Below are positions 60,591 to 64,000 of a stretch of 64,000 nt of DNA, in pieces. The stretch is from DASQFQ01 sp963722815 (GTDB lineage: Bacteria > Actinomycetota > Thermoleophilia > Solirubrobacterales > Solirubrobacteraceae). The stretch is from the NCBI GenBank assembly GCA_963722815.1, contig CAVROM010000010.1:186001-250000 (forward strand), given 5' to 3'. The first letter of the stretch is position 1; each line of letters opens with the position of its first letter. The translations under genes were made by a program, and so were the position numbers. The notes under the pieces are model-generated. The model had not been told where the DNA came from. It did not search any database and was given only the letters and a program-made list of their open reading frames with translations.

Positions 60591-61777
60591 GCGATCCGCG
60601 CCCCGGCCGCCGCGACCAGCGCGGCGGCGCCGCCGAGCGCGAGCCCGGCGCGCGGGCTGGCGACCTCCGCGAGCCAGCCGACCAGCGGCGCGCCGATCGG
60701 CGTCGAGCCGAGGAAGACGACGGAGTAGAGCGACATCACGCGCCCGCGCATGCTCGGCGCGGCGGCGAGCTGCATGCTCGAGTTGACGCCCGCGGCGAAG
60801 GTGACGGACACCGCGCCCAGCGGCACGAGCGCGAGGATCTGCAGCGGCAGCGAGGGCGCGACGGCGGCCAGCAGCTCGAACACGCCGAACGCGGTCGCGG
60901 CGCCGACGATCATCCGCGGCGACACACGTCCGAGCAGGCTCGTGGCGAGCGCGCCGGACACCGAGCCGACGCCCATCGCCATCGTCATCAGGGCGTAGGT
61001 GGTCGCCGTGCCGTGCCAGGTCGTGTGGGCGAGCAGCGGCATCAGCACCTGGAAGTTGAAGGACAGCGTGCCCACGACCACCATCGCGCCGAGCGGGACC
61101 CACAGCGCCGGCGTACTCGTGACGTGGCGGAGCGCGAGCCGGACGTCACCGGGCGCGCGCTTGGCGGTCGGCGAGATGTGGAGCTGCTGGCGGTTCATCC
61201 CCCGCAGCGCGACCAGCATCCCGACGAAGCTCAGCGCGTTGAGCGCGAAGCACGGGCCGACGCCGAGGACGGCAATCACCGTGCCCGCCAGCGCGGGGCC
61301 GGCGATGCGGCTGGTGTGGACGACGACCGAGTTGAGCGCGACCGCGTTGACGATCCGGTCGTGCCCGACGAGCTCCATCACGAACGCCTGCCGCGCGGGG
61401 TTGTCGATCGCCAGCACGGAGCCGCGGGCGAGGACGAGCGCGAACACGATCAGCGTCGTGACGTGGCCGGTGGCGACGAGCGCCCACAGCGTCAGCGCGG
61501 GCAGCGCCATCAGCGCCTGCGTGTACTGGAGCAGCCGCAGCTTCGGCACGCGGTCGGCGAGCAGGCCGCCCCAGGCGCCGAACAAGAGCATCGGGAGGAA
61601 CTGCAGGGCAGCGGTGAGGCCGACGCTGACGCCCGAGCCGGTCAGCTGCACGATCAGCCACATCTCGGCGATGATCTGCATCCAGTTGCCGGTGATCGAG
61701 ACGACCTGACCGGCGAAGTACCGGCGGTAGTTCGGGACGCTGAGCGAGTCGAATGTGCGGCGGACGCCCGCGCTCAC
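60464..61777 (-). CDS. MFS transporter (MFS_3-like)
   Basis: The 437-aa protein begins MSAGVRRTFDSLSVPNYRRY, FAGQVVSITGNWMQIIAEMW and has 12 helices. Further features are GAWGGLLADRVPKLRLLQYT (the A-like loop D-R), RGSVLAIDNPARQAFVMELV, and PSMRGRVMSLYSVVFLGSTP, which place it in the PF05977 class of exporters. The last 40 or so residues are antisense to the decarboxylase and likely follow from a stop missed by drift or error; the membrane part ends near 60600. It starts within the MarR gene stop (ATGA), so the two are an operon under MarR control. Confidence 0.87.
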   Translation of the reverse strand: MSAGVRRTFDSLSVPNYRRYFAGQVVSITGNWMQIIAEMWLIVQLTGSGVSVGLTAALQFLPMLLFGAWGGLLADRVPKLRLLQYTQALMALPALTLWALVATGHVTTLIVFALVLARGSVLAIDNPARQAFVMELVGHDRIVNAVALNSVVVHTSRIAGPALAGTVIAVLGVGPCFALNALSFVGMLVALRGMNRQQLHISPTAKRAPGDVRLALRHVTSTPALWVPLGAMVVVGTLSFNFQVLMPLLAHTTWHGTATTYALMTMAMGVGSVSGALATSLLGRVSPRMIVGAATAFGVFELLAAVAPSLPLQILALVPLGAVSVTFAAGVNSSMQLAAAPSMRGRVMSLYSVVFLGSTPIGAPLVGWLAEVASPRAGLALGGAAALVAAAGARIAYAKAMPGATRASTSRGPDAEIASRSTSRSAPASSTRVLGTP

Positions 61778-62208
61778 GCGCGATCGTCCTCCAGCAGGCG
61801 CTCGAGGATCGCGGCGGCGCGGTCGAGCGCGGCCCGCTCCTCGGACTCGAGGCCCTCGATGCGGTGGGCCAGGTAGGCGGTCTTGCGCTGGCGCTGCTCC
61901 TCGAGCAGCGCGCGCCCCGCGGGCGTGACGGACAGCAGCGAGGAGCGGCGGTCCTGCGGATCGGCCGCGCGCTGCAACACCCCGAGCTCCTCGAGCCTCG
62001 CGACCAGCCGCGTCGCCGTGGGCCGCTGCACGCGCTCGCGCTTGGCGAGCTCGGAGGGGGTCAGCGGCCCATGCACGTCGACGGTGGCGAGCGCGGCGGT
62101 CAGCGAGGGGCTGAGCCCCGTGCCGGCCTCCTGCCGCAGGCGCCTGGATGTCCGCGTGATCGCGAGGCGGAGCCGGACCGCGAGGTCGAGGGTCGAGGTG
62201 GTTTGCAT
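61774..62208 (-). CDS. MarR-family transcriptional regulator
   Basis: The 144-aa winged-helix protein contains LDLAVRLRLAITRTSRRLRQ, VDVHGPLTPSELAKRERVQR, PTATRLVARLEELGVLQRAA, DPQDRRSSLLSVTPAGRALL (wing) and LDRAAAILERLL. It precedes the MFS gene and should repress it until a ligand binds. The intergenic palindrome at 62210 next to its start codon is the likely operator for autoregulation. Confidence 0.88.
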   Translation of the reverse strand: MQTTSTLDLAVRLRLAITRTSRRLRQEAGTGLSPSLTAALATVDVHGPLTPSELAKRERVQRPTATRLVARLEELGVLQRAADPQDRRSSLLSVTPAGRALLEEQRQRKTAYLAHRIEGLESEERAALDRAAAILERLLEDDRA

Positions 62209-62209
62209 T

Positions 62210-62224
62210 GCTAATTAGTTTAGC
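62210..62224. promoter_or_regulatory. Probable MarR operator
   Basis: GCTAA-TTAGT-TTAGC is an inverted repeat in an AT-rich island (it also contains CTAATTAG), 1 bp before the MarR ATG and 29 bp before the amidase gene on the other strand. It could control both directions. Confidence 0.6.
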
Positions 62225-62240
62225 GAATCATCCCGCGGCG

Positions 62241-62246
62241 TACCCT
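62241..62246 (+). promoter_or_regulatory. -10 box of the amidase gene (leaderless)
   Basis: TACCCT ends 7 nt before the ATG at 62254. Confidence 0.5.
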
Positions 62247-62253
62247 GCCGCCC

Positions 62254-63429
62254 ATGGCAGCGGGGGGAGAGCCGAGCGCGGAGGAGCGGGTGCGGGAGTG
62301 CCTGGAGCGCATCGAGGCGCGGGAGGGCGAGCTGCGCGCGTGGGTGTACCTCGACGCCGACGCCGCGCTCGCGCAGGCGCGCGCGCGTGACGCGGAGACG
62401 CCGCGCGGGCCGCTGCACGGGCTGCCGGTCGGCGTCAAGGACGTCATCGACACCGCGGACATGCCGACCGCCTACGGCTCGCCGATCTATGACGGGCACC
62501 GCGCCGAGCGCGACGCGGACTGCGTCGCGTGGCTGCGCGAGCAGGGCGCGGTGATCCTCGGAAAGACCGTCACGACCGAGTTCGCGACCTACCAGCCGCC
62601 GGTGACCGTCAACCCGCACGATCCCGATCGCACGCCGGGTGGCTCGTCGAGCGGGTCGGCCGCCGCGGTCGCGGCGGGCATGGTGCCGGTCGCGTACGGC
62701 ACGCAGACCGCCGGCTCGGTGATTCGGCCCGCCTCGTTCTGCGGCGTCGTCGGCTTCAAGCCGCGCCACGGCTGGGTGTCGACGGCCGGCGTCAAGCGCC
62801 TCAGCGCGCGGCTCGACACGCTCGGCACCTTCGGCCGCACGGTCGCCGACGCCGCGCGGCTGGCCGGCTTCGAGCCCGCAGCCGGCGAGCCGCGGATCGC
62901 GTTCTGCCGCACGCCGTGGGTGGAGGCGGCGCCCGAGGCGGAGGAGGCGGCGCGGCGGGTTGGCGCGCGCGAGCTCGAGCTGCCGCCGCAGTTCGCAAGC
63001 CTCGCCGCGGCCCAGGAGACCGTGATGGCGTTCGACGTCGCCCGCAACCTCGAGCCCGAGTGGCGCGAGCACCGCGAGGGCCTCTCGCAGGTGATGCAGG
63101 ACTACATCCGGGACGCGTGGGAGGTGCCGGAAGCGGAGGCCGAGGCGGCCGCCGCGTTGCGCGACCAGTGCCGCTCGCGGCTGCCCGAAGTGCTGGCCGG
63201 GCTCGACGCGCTGCTCGTCCCCGCGGCGCTCGGCGAGGCGCCGCCGCGCAGCGACGGCAACACCGGCGACCCGCTGCTGTGCCGCGCGTGGACGCTGCTG
63301 GGCGTGCCCGCGATCAGCGTGCCGGGCCTCACCGGCCCGGCCGGGATGCCGGTCGGCGTGCAGCTCGTCGGGCTCGACGAGGCGGCGGTGCTGGGGGCGG
63401 CGACGACGGTCGAGGCGGCGCTCGCCTAA
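62254..63429 (+). CDS. Amidase signature family enzyme
   Basis: The 391-aa protein has the full Ser-cisSer-Lys apparatus: LPVGVKDVIDTADMPT (Lys), RTPGGSSSGSAAAVAAGMVP (cis-Ser) and GTQTAGSVIRPASFCGVVGF (nucleophile Ser). ILGKTVTTEFATYQPP and PVGVQLVGLDEAA are also typical. It hydrolyses an amide bond; the family includes GatA, but there are no gatB/C genes nearby and the length fits a stand-alone amidase. It overlaps the M20 peptidase stop by 4 bp. Confidence 0.92.
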   Translation: MAAGGEPSAEERVRECLERIEAREGELRAWVYLDADAALAQARARDAETPRGPLHGLPVGVKDVIDTADMPTAYGSPIYDGHRAERDADCVAWLREQGAVILGKTVTTEFATYQPPVTVNPHDPDRTPGGSSSGSAAAVAAGMVPVAYGTQTAGSVIRPASFCGVVGFKPRHGWVSTAGVKRLSARLDTLGTFGRTVADAARLAGFEPAAGEPRIAFCRTPWVEAAPEAEEAARRVGARELELPPQFASLAAAQETVMAFDVARNLEPEWREHREGLSQVMQDYIRDAWEVPEAEAEAAAALRDQCRSRLPEVLAGLDALLVPAALGEAPPRSDGNTGDPLLCRAWTLLGVPAISVPGLTGPAGMPVGVQLVGLDEAAVLGAATTVEAALA

Positions 63430-64000
63430 ACGCCGCACCACCGCTTCGCGATCTCGAAGAAGCCTTCGCCGGCGGCCTCCAGCGCCTCCATCGAGCACGA
63501 CTCGTCGGTCCGGTGCGCCTGCTCGGCGTCGCCCGGGCCGCAGATGATCGTCGGCGGGCTCCCATAGGCCGGGGACAGCGCGGCGGCGTCGGTGAAGTAG
63601 GCGAGCCCGCGCGGCTCCGGCGTCTCGTCGATCAGCGGGCCCATGACCGAGAACACGGTCTGCACCCAGTCGCCGGACGGGTCGGTGTCGATCGGGTCGA
63701 GCGCCACGCGCGGCGACAGCTCGATCCCCTCACCGAGCCGTTCCCGCAACGCGTCGAGGACGGCGTCGGACGACAGCCCCGGCACCGTGCGGACGTCGAT
63801 CCCCGCCTCCGCGTAATCGGGCACCGAGTTGATGTTGATGCCGCCCGAGAACGTGCCGAGCGAGACCGTCGGGGCGCCGAGCAGCGGGTGCTTGGCGTCG
63901 AAGGAGAGATCCTGCAGCGAGAGGATGGACTGCGCGAGCGGGTAGACGGCGTTCTCGCCCAGGTGCGGCATCGAGCCGTGCGCCGTCTTCCCGCGCGCCA
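63426..64000 (-). CDS. M20-family metallopeptidase (ArgE/DapE-like), partial
   Basis: The coding frame enters from beyond the right edge: ARGKTAHGSMPHLGENAVYP is the conserved dimerisation-domain segment of M20 deacylases. It continues VSLGTFSGGININSVPDYAE, AGIDVRTVPGLSSDAVLDAL, TDAAALSPAYGSPPTIICGP and GDAEQAHRTDESCSMEALEA (the metal-binding His). The first half (metal ligands) is outside the window. It acts on N-acyl amino acids (acetylornithine, succinyl-diaminopimelate or similar); which cannot be decided. Confidence 0.88.
   Translation of the reverse strand, partial: ARGKTAHGSMPHLGENAVYPLAQSILSLQDLSFDAKHPLLGAPTVSLGTFSGGININSVPDYAEAGIDVRTVPGLSSDAVLDALRERLGEGIELSPRVALDPIDTDPSGDWVQTVFSVMGPLIDETPEPRGLAYFTDAAALSPAYGSPPTIICGPGDAEQAHRTDESCSMEALEAAGEGFFEIAKRWCGV

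Noticed and set aside
58992..63429. A complete mandelate/benzoylformate pathway
   Set aside because: A benzoylformate decarboxylase-like enzyme and an amidase are present, but there is no mandelate dehydrogenase, racemase or benzaldehyde dehydrogenase in the window.

Overview
The window comes from a very GC-rich actinobacterium. The mix of genes (Rex, K+-independent H+-pyrophosphatase, DUF1844, GCS2/YbdK-type ligase, WS/DGAT, LPXTG protein, SigB-type STAS) and the start-site signals fit the class Thermoleophilia (Solirubrobacterales-like). This placement is inference; the window holds no rRNA gene to confirm it. A recurring TAnnnT box 6 to 9 nt in front of start codons suggests widespread leaderless transcription.

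Layout. (1) 1-11181: a surface-polysaccharide region with an acyltransferase tail, two PhyH-type dioxygenases, class I and TylF-type methyltransferases, two tandem PF13712-type glycosyltransferases, a Wzt/Wzm ABC exporter, a GT2 glycosyltransferase, a Wzx-like flippase and a C-methyltransferase-like protein. (2) 11230-16339: a tightly overlapping run of LPXTG mini-protein, tsaE, tsaB, rimI, tsaD, a subtilase-like protein that has lost its catalytic His and Ser, and a glutaredoxin. (3) 16352-20741: rex, a carboxylate-amine ligase, DUF1844 and hppA, followed by a strong terminator and about 800 bp that I could not resolve. (4) 21589-25512: an enolase-superfamily enzyme, an AlkZ-like winged-helix protein, a Cys-rich mini-protein, ferritin, a DUF4177-like protein, an isochorismatase and a small lipoprotein. 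(5) 25549-30810: two APC permeases with USP-like C-termini, a small membrane protein and two TrkA-type regulators, read here as a potassium transport locus. (6) 30833-36835: an FAD reductase, a Crp-like regulator, tRNA-Gln(CTG) and a pair of ABC exporters. (7) 36893-44567: small proteins, a badly frameshifted FtsH-like AAA/M41 protease, DoxX, an ECF sigma factor with a zinc-finger partner, folE, a second FAD reductase and a redoxin. (8) 44489-52163: WS/DGAT, a zinc metallopeptidase, a cluster of tiny ORFs, a STAS protein, a BBE-type oxidase, and an EamA / acyl-CoA ligase-like / enoyl-CoA hydratase operon. (9) 52328-58941: a probable conflict (immune) system made of a 102-aa Trypco2-like protein and a 1590-aa trypsin-NACHT-HEAT-TPR protein, next to a peptidoglycan-binding/TPR protein. 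(10) 58992-64000: a ThDP decarboxylase, an MFS transporter with a MarR regulator, an amidase and a partial M20 peptidase.

Several conserved genes are broken by single-base frame changes that cluster near 500-1700, 6400-7610 and 38000-40700 and occur singly elsewhere. Most look like one-base insertions and a few like deletions. Because protein similarity resumes immediately in another frame, consensus errors in the assembly are more likely than true gene decay. I give such genes their full inferred span.

The best candidate for a poorly described system is the Trypco2 / trypsin-NACHT pair. Next come a family of Arg-rich micro-ORFs at 46902-47259 and a two-copy palindromic intergenic element at 33066 and 42154.
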